Source: Phycomyces nitens
Lineage: Eukaryota > Mucoromycota > Mucoromycetes > Mucorales > Phycomycetaceae
Reading direction: 5' to 3'
Length of the DNA stretch: 64,000 nt
NCBI GenBank assembly: GCA_022702545.1
Contig: JAHRBC010000004.1
Coordinates: forward strand, 310,001-374,000
The translations under genes were made by a program, and so were the position numbers. This document shows, in pieces, positions 49,283 through 61,217 of this stretch. Below the pieces are notes generated by a model. It was given only the letters and a program-made list of their open reading frames with translations. It was not told where the DNA came from and did no database searches. How positions within the stretch are numbered: position 1 is the first letter of the stretch; each line of letters begins with the position of its first letter.

Positions 49283-49757
49283 TTATTCGACCTTTGCGAG
49301 GATTTCAGAGTCACGGAAGAGAAGGAATTCCTTTACAAACACGAATATAAGTGATTCATCTTTTTTGGCGTCAATTCGCTATTTACCTCATCCTGGATCT
49401 TAACTACGCTACCACCATAAGGAGGCAAGATGATCTTGTCACCAACAGCAACCTGCAAAGGAATGTGTCCACCTTCCTTGTTGAGGGCACCCTTACCGAC
49501 AGCCACCACATGGCCCTGGTTCAAGGTCTCCTGGGCCTTCTCAGGGATGAAAATACCAGCAGCGGTTTTCTATTTTGACATGTCAATACATGTTCCCATC
49601 AACCATCAACCATCAGCTATCTTTTTTTACCTCTTGGGCCTTGATACGCTGGACCAAAACACGGTCAAGAAGGGGAACAATGTTCTTAAGTTTGGTGGCA
49701 GACTAGAGTAACGATTCGTATCAGCAATTCAACCTCTTTTAGGTGACCGCTTACCAT
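49283..49757 (-). CDS. HSP10: Mitochondrial 10-kDa co-chaperonin HSP10
   Basis: A GroES-family co-chaperonin of 101 residues that caps HSP60 in the mitochondrial matrix. Exons on the minus strand are 49755-49757, 49631-49702, 49387-49569 and 49283-49330. The first coding exon is just the ATG, spliced to SATKLKNIVPLLDRVLVQ. The mobile loop (KTAAGIFIPEKAQE), the roof-loop region and GGSVVKIQDE, then EFLLFRDSEILAKVE at the C-terminus, all fit. Length is that of fungal HSP10. It is divergent from the thiamin pyrophosphokinase gene, with 349 bp between start codons. No clear heat-shock element array was identified. Confidence 0.95.
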
Positions 49758-50106
49758 AGTGAGAAGGAAGTAAAGAAGAAAAAGAAAAAGAAAAAAGACG
49801 TTATAAAGACATCTATGCTTCCAGTGCTTTCTACTTGAGTGACTGGTGTTTATGACAGTCACATCTATGCTGCTGGGCTTCTTCGTGTGTAAAGAAGATG
49901 AACAATTAACTCCTGAGAAAAAAATAAATAAACGGGCGACAGGGAATTTGATTGAGCGGCCATGCGTCAAAATACGCTGTATTAAGATACTAAAGAGCTT
50001 TATTGCCCTGTTCATAAGATACAAATCATTTGGAATACAAGGCGTCACACGGGCATTTAATTGAACCATACCTTCTTTCTTACACTTGCAAGTCTTGGAG
50101 TATATA
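49758..50106. promoter_or_regulatory. Divergent promoter region HSP10 / thiamin pyrophosphokinase
   Basis: 349 bp between two divergent housekeeping genes. It has a purine-rich run (GAAGAAAAAGAAAAAGAAAA near 49777) next to the HSP10 side and a TATATAAT at 50100-50107 reaching the start codon of the other gene. Specific factor sites cannot be assigned. Confidence 0.5.
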
Positions 50107-51224
50107 ATGCATGAGTTAGCACCTTCTTCTCTTCTTTTATCTCAGGGTACACCAAAACCCTTTTGCCTTATCCAGCTCAACCAGCCCATTGTTCACATTC
50201 ATCTGTTTGAACGCCTTTGGGCTAATGGTAATACTACATTCCTAAAAGTATCCTGCATTCCTTAACATTGCTTGGAATCATTCTAGCAACCATACGGCTC
50301 TGTGCCGATGGTGGAGCCAACAGAGTATACGATGCCTTTGAGAGTCTGCCCAAAAAGAGAGACCAGTAAGATATTGGTCCATGTGATATTGGAGAAAATG
50401 GTGTATTAAACATGGATAAAAGATATCTTCCTGATGAGATTAGAGGAGATTTGGATTCCATTCGCCCTGAAGTGAGAGCATTTTATGAATCAAAGGCAAG
50501 TTTGAAGGCTATTGTCAAATGAAGGCAAGGGTATTCTGGCCATAAACTAAAGGAAGCTGGTGCTTAGGGTGTGGTAGTAACACGGATAGACGATCAATAC
50601 TCGACCGATTTTACAAAATGTGTGGCTCTAATGAAAGAAAGAGAGGTTGCGTTGGGAATGAAGGATCTTGATGTGGTGGCCATGTCGGCTATTGGAGGTC
50701 GCTTTGATCAGACGATAGCAAGTATCAATACACTGTATTTTATGAAGGATGAAAAGAACAGAGATTATGTGCTCGTAAGCGACGAGAATCTGACAATTCT
50801 GCTGGACAAGGTAATAAACTCCATAATCCAGATGGTTGTATTTATAATATTTTGTCATGGACCAAATTCTAGGGAATTCATCGCATACAGTGCACTAAAT
50901 ATGATGGTAATTAAATAGTCTCAAGCTCCATGGTTTTAACTGCTTCTTAGGCCCTACATGTGGTGTTATGCCCATTGGCGCACCAGCAACAATTACCACC
51001 CAGGGTCTAGAGTGGAATCTTGGTAAGCAAGAGAGAAAAAAGAGGCGACTGGCCTTACTAGAGTTTGATTTTGATTTTTTAAACAAAAATCTATAGACAA
51101 AACTCTTTGCTTTTTTGGTGGAATGGTCAGCACTTCCAATGCTATTGTTTCAGAATTGGTAACCATTGAGACAGACTCGCCTGTAGTGTGGACATCTGAG
51201 CTTAGACCAGAAACAATTTTGTAA
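50107..51224 (+). CDS. THI80: Thiamin pyrophosphokinase
   Basis: The enzyme transfers pyrophosphate from ATP to thiamin, making the cofactor TPP. Seven exons: 50107-50227, 50287-50365, 50423-50495, 50568-50810, 50873-50906, 50951-51022 and 51097-51224, for 249 residues. Family motifs in order: LCADGGANRVYD, EIRGDLDSI, DQYSTDFTKC, SAIGGRFDQ, and the C-terminal lid region (GAPATITTQGLEWNL, then FGGMVSTSNAIVSE). Asp and Gln/Thr residues in GDLDS and DQYSTDF bind metal and nucleotide. Intron 3 begins with GC rather than GT (AAG|GCAAGT, 50496-50567), a known minor donor class; the frame SKGVVVTRID confirms it. The ATG overlapping at 50111 is out of frame and is not used. Confidence 0.93.
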
Positions 51225-52734
51225 AATATACACAATTGAACAATCCAAAATATTAATTCAGTGCTCAACAAAAGATCCTTTTAATAAAAGATTAGAATTT
51301 AATTGATTTTTTTTAATACAAAAACTAAAAAGTCCTGTTATTACTTCAATAATAGCAGATCATTGCAAGTATATTTCGAACCCTAATATACTCTAATGTA
51401 TCATTATATTTTTTATAGGTGCAGTATTCATTTTGAAACATTTTTTTTTCATTTATAGAAATTTGTGCATTTCACCTAGAATAGCTTTCATTAAGCCAAT
51501 ATGGTGGGCTGTAATAGTTACAGTACCCAGATATCCATATATATTTTCTTATGATTTTTCTCTTTTATGTATTTGTATTTTTGCGGTTGATCAGTATCTT
51601 GGTAGAAATAATGCCTATTATAGTCATAGACTCTGTTGTTATAGTTTTATAAGGGCCATGACACAATTATCTCTCTTGGGCGAACATCTCGAATTTTTCA
51701 TAAATACGTGTAATACAGACTCGTCTAGAAGCACGCATATTGTTGATATGTCTATGTACAGTCCCATATCTTGCACCACACTTGGCGAATTTCTAGTTTT
51801 GTCTTGATTATTTCTTTCTACAGACTGGAAACCAACTGTTTTTTTTAAAGTAAATAAATAAAAGATTATCCTATTTTATAGGGCTATAAAGAGTGATAAA
51901 GAAGCTTTGAGCTCCTTTCCCTTTCTTTCAAACAGGTATCCAGTATATACCAGCAACAAAAAGTATTATGAACAATAAGGTTGCAACAGTAGTATTGTAT
52001 CCTAGAGAAAGAATACATTCAAGGCTCTCAAAGGTACCACCATGACGCTAAAAATAATGTCTAGCACACCTTGGGCCGTACGATTTCTAATATCCAATTA
52101 TTTTTGCTACGGATGGGGCACTAAGATATGTCTCGACCTTTTACTAGGAAAAAAAACTTGGTCTTATCATTTAATATAAAAAGCACATATTAATCATGTT
52201 TTACTTTAATTGAAATTGTGGTTGAACAAAAAGTCTGAATAAGCTGCTTCATTTACTTGCATAACAGAAGACATGGTACAATCAGGGTTCTCTGTACAAT
52301 GGATACAGTAACAAGATATACAATTGGTGTTTTAATACTTTTTTTGGGGGGTACAGTCAAAAAAAATATATAGGTATAACTGTAGTTTTGATTCTCTAAT
52401 ATACACATATACATGTATTGCTGAATCCATTAAAGGAAATTACATTTCAAATGACTATACTGGCTATTATAGCTTATACTGTAATACAGATCATAAATAT
52501 ATTTTATAACCCGGGCTATATCTTTCACATATTTATCCAATGGAATACATATCATTTCAATGCAAAGTTTATGCTAATAATGGGCAGCTATTTGTTAGGC
52601 AGGATAATAAACCATCGTAAAGGATTTATTATTGCTTTAGAGTTTCTTTTTTAAAGAAAGGCTTTGTCTAAATAACTAGTAAGCTCCTCATCAAGTACAT
52701 ATTGTATGTGTAAAGACCTCTGATATGTACCAAA
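51225..52734. other. AT-rich intergenic stretch
   Basis: Contains a 124-codon plus-strand frame (51433-51807) rich in Ile, Cys and Phe without a recognisable domain, and a smaller one at 52418-52654; both are judged chance frames. No repeats of note. Confidence 0.45.
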
Positions 52735-53719
52735 AAAATGTGTAACAATGGTGGCCCATCTTGCAAAATACCAGGTAACTGCAGCCATAGTTGTCGTATG
52801 GAGTATTCTTCATAAACTTCTTGCACTTATTCCCAAAAAATTCTCAATAAGTATCTCCCATAAAGTCATATACATTATTGTATATACCAAGGTTCTAAGT
52901 AAGTCATCAGAGCCCTGGGCATTTTAATGGTTTATTTGTCCATACTAACTATATAGGATCGTTTTACCGGCATGTATTTGTAGATAATTTTAATCGCCAA
53001 CTAGAGTCTTACAGATCGATAAAAAAGGCTGTTTTTATCAAATCGCATTTGGGCGCAGACTTAAACCAAGAGATACAAAAAATCCTTCTGTATAATGGTT
53101 TGAGAAAAAAGAGCGTGTGCCATAGTGATACCGACATGTAATCCAATTGTACTCAATATGTACAAAGCACGCAAATTCCATGCCATGTAGACACACGTCT
53201 ACAGGAGGACAACTGTAGTGCACACTTAATTGTGTTCTAGATTTCTTACCAAGTAATCGTGTGTAAAGTGTGGATCTTTATCTTGCATGAATGGGAATAA
53301 TAAGAATATCCGGGGACACGCCAGACCTGTATATGTCGTTTATTACCCTTTATCGTATTTTTCACATCAATACTTATTCCCGGTATTGAGCAACGAAGCT
53401 TGTTTATGTCTCACAAAATGATCGTACATATCAAAAATACACTGCTTTAGTAAATTATTCAAGTCAATATATTAGCCTATGAAAGACAATTAGTCTCAAT
53501 ATAGTTAATATTCCTGATATAGCTAGGTATGTTATAGTTTCTCGAATAACAACAATATCTTTGTGGTCTCTTTCAAGTTACATCTAATTATTTGATATTA
53601 TCAAGTTGTAGAGTGCGTCTGGACACACTCTGTCGTCAAGAGATCCATGTTTGTATTCCGCCTAGCCATTACTTTACACAAAGTACGTGAAAAGGGACAC
53701 GAAGGCAGCGTATTAATTG

Positions 53720-53726
53720 TATAAAA
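53720..53726 (+). promoter_or_regulatory. Probable TATA box of SAP9
   Basis: TATAAAA 64-70 bp upstream of the start codon, as in SAP7 and SAP8. Confidence 0.6.
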
Positions 53727-53741
53727 GGGAGAGATAATTGA

Positions 53742-55158
<1,417 letters not shown>

Positions 55159-55908
55159 ATTCAGAGAGTAAGATGTTCTTTTAAGCGCATCGACAATTTT
55201 GTATATGACATAGTGGTCCCTCCCCTTTATTTATTGTTCTCACTTGTCATCATACTTTTATTTATTTAACTTATTCTTTGGCAGCATGTCAAATACCCAC
55301 CAATTAACCTTTTAATAAACCATTATTTTAAAGTTGTCTAAAAAGTATTGATCAAATATAAAAATTGGTACATTGTGTATGGCTAATGATATTTGAATCA
55401 AAAGGCTTATTAACTAATCCATGTACAGCAAATATCCCTGTGATTTTCACTCTGATTATTTTGTGCGAAATATAAAAAAATATTTGGTTGTACAGTTTTT
55501 TTTTTGAAAAACGTTCAAGCAAGGACAAAAGAAACCTTTCTGATTTTATTATCAATGTTAGTATAAATAGTCATTTATTACCAGAGAATGACTGCAGATC
55601 TTATATAATACCAATCACTAACAAGTACATTTGTAGTAAACATTTTTTCTGATTGACTGAACCCGCCAAGTACAACAAATATAATTTGAATTAGCTTGCT
55701 TAATTTATCTTTCAATAGTTTTATTGGTTTATTTAAGGAGAGAACCCAATATCTATAAAAAATACATACATAGTTACTATCAAAATATTAAGCAATTATA
55801 AGTTCCTATGAAAGGCATAAATAAAAGGAATTCCTTTATACTGATCTATTTTTTACTGTTGAGTTACATTGGATGGATAGTATCTTGTAAGAGAAATAAG
55901 AATACTAT

Positions 55909-56100
55909 GAGTGTTATTTATTGAAGAAAGAATATTATGGTTCTTTATATACTATTACTCAAACTCCCTTGTAATTAAAGTCCCCGTTGTGTAATGGTTG
56001 GTTACCACTGTAGCAGTGTGAAGTGTACATGTGCCTGGTGTGTAGCTGTTCCTGAGATGTTAATTTGTCAAGAGAATTAGCAAGCAGTAACCAAATATCT
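55909..56100 (+). repeat. Dispersed repeat, copy 2
   Basis: Partner of 15824-16015 in the same orientation. It retains TGTGTAATGGTTGGTTACCA and CACTGTAGCAGTGTGAAGTG blocks shared with copy 1 apart from scattered changes. No target-site duplication could be seen. Confidence 0.6.
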
Positions 56101-56493
56101 GCTGCGATGTTTATATCTTACCAGTTATCAGACATTTTGATTCATTAAACTAGACAGCATATTGTCACTTGTTTATCATCCAAGTAGCCTTGATCTAATG
56201 CTATTTCAGACTACTTTAATTGTGCTTTGAGTAAACCTATTGTTCAAGACTTTAATAACAGTATTAAGCATATCAATAGATGTTTGAATATGTGTATATA
56301 CTATCTCTTTCCAGTTGACATGATTTCGATCCCATGAACGTATTCACATACTATAGTTTTGTTTTGTTTTAATGTATTAGATGATAAAATATTGTAAAGT
56401 TCTAATTATGTTTTATACCATATTTTAGTATACCTTATTGTGTAAATATAATTGTGATAATTGTAACTATTCCTTCTTCATCACCATATATCT

Positions 56494-56759
56494 CTATCTT
56501 TTGATTGGTGTGTATACTGTCTGTAAGGGTGTATCATTTTCCTCTGATGTAGCTAGTGGTGCTTGACTACTTGGTGCAGTTGGTAGTATAAAAAAACAGG
56601 CGCCAGGCCTTGACACACCCGCAAAATAAACAAAATACTTTTACCTGATGTAGCTAGTGAAGATCTACTCTTACGAGTTCCACTAATTATATATCCTTTT
56701 TGATAAGATAAAAGCTTCTTCTGTCTATTAAGGGTCTCGTTGTTGCTTTGTTGGGACAT
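56494..56759 (-). CDS. Possible small unknown gene
   Basis: The minus-strand ATG at 56759 opens MSQQSNNETLNRQKKLLSYQ, running to a good donor (ATCAG|GTAAAAG). An acceptor that ends in a second copy of the same CACTAGCTACATCAG sequence allows continuation EENDTPLQTVYTPIKR to a stop at 56494, for about 56 residues. The product is basic and Ser-rich. The duplication of exon end and intron end is curious. No homologue is recognised; it could equally be chance. Confidence 0.3.
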
Positions 56760-56931
56760 GGTATGCTTCGAATGAGAAGAGCGCCGTGAAAAATTAAATA
56801 AAAAGATTATGGTACTGACTCTTTATTTCGTAAGGTTTAAATCAATTGTCCTTAATCTTGGTATGAGTCTGTATGAATATTAAATCAAACAAAGAAAGGA
56901 ATATTTAGAAAATAAAACTATCTAAAAGTCT

Positions 56932-57019
56932 CTGTGAGATTCGAACTCACGGTCTTCCAACCAAGGCCGGAAAACCACCTGCCAAGTCAACCAAAAGTCA
57001 ACTATAGACCGAGACGGGA
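56932..57019 (-). other. tRNA-like sequence, degenerate
   Basis: On the minus strand a perfect T-arm (GTGAG, TTCGAAT, CTCAC) is followed by AGAGAC, which pairs with GTCTCGG about 80 nt upstream (one mismatch). Between them are a box-A-like TTGACTTGGCAGG and a TTCCG/TGGAA anticodon-like stem. At 88 nt, with an apparent internal duplication of GTTGACTT and an 8-nt anticodon loop, it is not a normal tRNA; it is more likely a pseudogene or the head of a SINE. Confidence 0.4.
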
Positions 57020-57309
57020 TGTTCAAAAGAACAACAAAATTCAAAAGACTAGGGCTATTCCTCACTGTTTTAAGCAACAAAGGCTATATTCAGTTACGAG
57101 ACCCCGCCTCTTTCGTTTCATCTAAACGCGATTTTACATTCTCTGGATTAACATTATCAAAGTGCTCTTGGGTATAGCTACTAGAGTAGTACAACCAAGA
57201 ACGATCAATATAGTCTTGTAGCCCAGGGGGGCTACGGGCGAGAATTGAACATTGTTTCCAGCGCAAGATAATGGCCTAAAGACGTTCAGCCAAAATCCTG
57301 ACAAGCACA

Positions 57310-57960
57310 TCTTCGCAGCACCTGGTTCCATTAACCGACCACGAGAGATTGGAGGCTTGAATAAAGTAGGACTTTATACACTGTCACAATATTGATTGCC
57401 GGACAGTAAGAGATTGGCCAGATATCACAACGGCCATATACCAGACTCAGGGCTGAAATCCCTACTCAGGCTTTGGAATTGAATGTCCCAACTTGAGAAG
57501 ACAGCCATACCCCAGGCACAGAAGTGCCTCTCGCACAGGCTGAGTTGATTTGGTTGCCAAGAGATAGCTTCGTCACTGAAACGCTCGGATGCCAATCTCA
57601 AGGCGACTGAACTGCCTCGAATCATTGAACTTCCCCATCTGTTGCCAACGAAAGTTGCATCATTTTGGCCTGTCATGAAGAGTGGTGGTATCTCATTGGC
57701 GCCCGATGGCTCCCACCTATTCTGCACCTCTTCATGACCGGACTCGACCTAGAGTCCAGCCAGGTTCCAGACCGGAAGGAATCAAGACAGAACAGGGTTT
57801 CTTGCCGGCCGATTTCAGACCAATGTCTGAAAGGTGTTTGGTTTGACAGTTTTGATTTTCATCGCAACCGTCTTTACAAGAGGCTTACTTGATAGCGAGT
57901 TATCAAGTCCAAGGCAGGGACGTCTTATAGGCAGAACCAGGGAGGAGCATACTATTGAAT
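57310..57960. other. Locally GC-richer unique segment with a hairpin
   Basis: This segment is clearly less AT-rich than its surroundings. It includes an 11-bp perfect inverted repeat (GTCATGAAGAG at 57672-57682 and CTCTTCATGAC at 57728-57738). A 100-codon minus-strand frame (57425-57727) covers it but has no recognised domain. A further tRNA-like B-box (TGTTCAATTCT, minus strand) is at about 57241-57251. It may be a diverged mobile element. Confidence 0.4.
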
Positions 57961-59125
57961 AAAAGTTTATGAGTTTTGAATTGGGATGTTTTGACTTTTG
58001 ACATTACTTACAGATTAACAGAGTAGTCCAAGTAAAAAAGTGGTTAAAAACAAAGTCCGCATGTCAATATGTTAGTCATTGCAAACCAATGAACAAAAAT
58101 TATGTAGCATTCAGCTCATTAGAGTACTACATTACTTACCGGAGCAGCGTGTCAAAGCAAGAGGTGAGTGGGAAAAAAGGCGTCTTGTTTCTTCCCACAC
58201 CAAAGGCTTACTTATTATTATTTTTTGATTGCTGTGATGACGCGAGCCTGGGTTGGCCAATGAGATATCCCGTGATTTCTGAGATCACATGAGAGTCTGG
58301 GAGCCTTTGACATCCTCCAATACAAACCCGTAATAAAGCATGTAAAGGAAAGCAATAAAACAATCTACGGAAAGCAGTAAAGAAGTGTAACTTTTGGACA
58401 ATGCAGTTGTAATATTGTACTCCGTTAACGAGTTTGAATGACTATTCAATACCAGTCTAAAAGTGTAACCAAGTTCCGTGGTTTTGTATACCTTGAGATA
58501 TACACACCCAGCTGAATAAAGTCCAAACTCTACAACCGATCTCTGGCTATTCTTTGCAAATACATGGCAAGCTAATGTCTGAATAGTTATACACCAAGCC
58601 CTCATACATCTCATACCAAGTGATAACCGATTATTATACAACAGATATTCTAACTACAAGGACATTAGAACAATTTAAAGTAGTAATTTGACACCATGAA
58701 CACTGTAAAATATTCTTTGGATAGAATACTAAAACCGATTAAAAAGGGGGGTTCAATAACAGATTTTCAAAGTACTGATTGCTAATAAATAAAACTTGGA
58801 AAATAAAATCAATGAAACCCCCTAATAAATATATTTGAAAAATAAAAAATAGCAGTAGTCTACTAAGCTCTCGTTCTTAGTAGATTGGAATCTTTGAGGC
58901 CACCAAAGTGTCAGACATTTATGATGGCTGAGTAGGTTTAGAAAAGATATAAAAGAGGACAATATTTCATTGAATAAAAAAGCATCTATCTTTCTATCCT
59001 CGTTTACGATTCCCAGTGGGTTTGACCAATATGGACTGTATTATAGCATTGGAAGAACAACCTAGATCTAAAACGACAAATAAAAATTTAAATTAAAAAC
59101 AAAAACAAAACAGTACTGATTTGGT
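57961..59125. other. AT-rich intergenic stretch
   Basis: No supported gene. A short block near 58885-58910 (TTGGAATCTTTGAGGCCACC) repeats, with changes, near 59134-59155, close to the SINE-like element. Confidence 0.4.
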
Positions 59126-59315
59126 CTGCCATATTGGAATCTTCGTAGCCACCGAAGTCCAAGCTGGGATCTCTGACAAAGTCCCAGGTACTGCCCCGAC
59201 GTACCACCCAGCTGATTAAGAATTTTCAGCTCCCCAATTTCCAAGCCCGAGAATCGAACCCCGGACCTGGACCTTGGAAATCCAACGTCTTAACCAGCTA
59301 AGTCATACCCCAGTA
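59126..59315 (-). mobile_element. SINE-like element with tRNA-derived head
   Basis: On the minus strand the head reads box A-like TGACTTAGCTGGTTAAGACG and box B GGTTCGATTCT, the internal promoter of RNA polymerase III genes, about 35 nt apart. The predicted cloverleaf is imperfect (weak T-stem, no acceptor stem), and the sequence continues into a tRNA-unrelated body to about 59126 that shares a block with 58885-58910. This arrangement fits a tRNA-derived SINE. Confidence 0.5.
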
Positions 59316-59883
59316 TATTACACGGTATAGAAAATTAAGAAATACGTGCAACGCTTTGCTTGCCTTTTATGGTGATAGGATCTTTATAGTGTCTACTGGG
59401 TTTCTACACACTCAAAATAATAATAGATTCTTTACATCTGTAGCTAATCATCAACTCATGCTAATTCATTCCTCTTTTTTCTTCTTCTTTTTCTGCTAAT
59501 GTTGTTTTTATAGTTTTTCCTGTGTTTTAAATAAAGCATAAAAAAACAGTCTTTGGTTCTAATGTAGTAGATTCCAATTGAGATTACTTTTTTATGCTCA
59601 ATCTACTCAATGTCCTGCCAGTAACAAAAATACCAATCTATTTCTTGCCTTAGCCAACGCACAAAAATAAATGAAATAATTACTTTGCAACTATTTGTTA
59701 CTATTGTTTTCTCTATCAAAGCTAATTGCACTTTCGAATTCAATGTTGGTTTAGTTGACACTATTCACTCAAACCAAACCCCCCAAATAATAATAATAAT
59801 AAAAAAGATACTATTGAAAGTGAAAGAAAGGTAGCGAGATAATAAATTAAAGACTCGAACAAGGCTAAACAAAAGCAGATACA
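59316..59883. other. AT-rich intergenic stretch
   Basis: A short (AAT)n run occurs near 59785-59803. No gene is seen. Confidence 0.45.
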
Positions 59884-60240
59884 ATGGATCACTTTTTTCT
59901 CAAATGTCTAGTTGTTGACATAAAAGTGCATTCTACATTCAAAGAAAATCAACTTGATAGAGAAAAAGCAAACTATCAAGTCTGTCAATTACATACAATA
60001 CTTGTTGCCATACTTTTTTCATTTTCATTTTCATTTTCTATATTACATGGAGCTCCAATGTCAGAAATATATAAAGACAAACTTAACATGTTCCTGACTG
60101 GCCATCACAAAGTCCTGACTTGAGCCCAAAGGAGAATATCTAAAATATACTGTGGGGGTAATATGGGGTCAAAGTTAATCCAACCTGTGATACCAAAATA
60201 GTTGAGAGGTGCTCTGACCAAAGAGTAGGTAATTACAAGA
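59884..60240 (+). pseudogene. Tc1/mariner transposase remnant
   Basis: The 3' end of a DDE transposase is recognisable. One frame reads HGAPMSEIYKDKL, then after a +1 shift near 60092 it reads DWPSQSPDLSPKENI, the hallmark C-terminal motif of Tc1/mariner enzymes with the catalytic Glu in ENI. A stop follows at once (where Trp is expected), then NILWG, another stop, and VKVNPTCDTKIVERCSDQ. The part before about 60040 is low-complexity and not clearly transposase. The copy is frameshifted and truncated; no terminal inverted repeats were found. Confidence 0.72.
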
Positions 60241-61217
60241 GAGTGTGAAGTAAGTATTGTTCTTTCATACATAATACATTTCTAGCTTTAGAAAAGTATA
60301 AATATAGCCTTATCACTTATTAAATAAATGGCTTGGCTTTATTGCATGGACTACACAAGGTATACTTTGTAATGATAGATCCATAGATCGATTGGTTGTA
60401 TACATTAAGAATAAGATCAATGTAAATACACTTCTTTAATATACACCTTGAATAGATCTTACAATCGCTTAATATTCCTATAGTAACCTTGTATAATGAT
60501 ACAAGTAATGTCTTTCAAGTATTTACAAAATTCAATACTTTTGTCATCATGGCTTGAATCCAATGCAGTTTGATTGTATATTCACATACACTCTTGTGCT
60601 GTGTCCAGCATTTCTAAACCTGCCAAACACATTGTAAAACATAATCCGTTCTTATAGCCCTCTAATGGTATGGTATGAGTCCTGAAAACAACTAATTGTA
60701 AATCTCATTCTACGGACAGATTATACATGCTTGGATTACTATATATACCTATGATACCTATGATACAATCCACGAGGTTCTACGTTTTATTGCTTATTGA
60801 CAAAATACATGGAACTCAAAGAGAATAACGACGAACTTATATTACGAGTATTGATCAAGGCTGTCTTTAAGACTGAGAGCTATGCAAGTCTAACACTTGG
60901 TAGGCATTGTGATTAGCATTAATAAATCTAGATGATTACCATTATACATCATGTTTCTTGATAGTATACATGTCGCATTTACATAATCGAAGCTTTTTAC
61001 ATTGCTTGTACAATAAAGTAAACTTGATGATTCCTTTAAATGAATAGCATGGCTTATGGCATAAATGTCCTACAAGTTAATCACACTTTATTTTATTTTT
61101 TCTTGCCATGAAAAATTCATGTTACTGCTTTTTTTTTTTTGCATAGTCTCCTTACTATCTCTTACGCGCCTTTTTGGTTAACCTCTTGGTGTAAATGCAC
61201 TTTTGTTGATAGACCTA
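60241..61217. other. AT-rich intergenic stretch upstream of the MED1-like gene
   Basis: No gene is supported. A poly-T run near 61130 and a pyrimidine-rich segment precede the start codon of the next gene. Confidence 0.45.

Noticed and set aside
49758..50106. Possible heat-shock elements or a TPP riboswitch between HSP10 and thiamin pyrophosphokinase
   Set aside because: No array of alternating GAA/TTC units at proper spacing and no TPP riboswitch core could be recognised.
51433..51807. 124-codon frame right of thiamin pyrophosphokinase
   Set aside because: AT-driven composition rich in Ile, Phe, Cys and Tyr; no promoter, splice or domain evidence.
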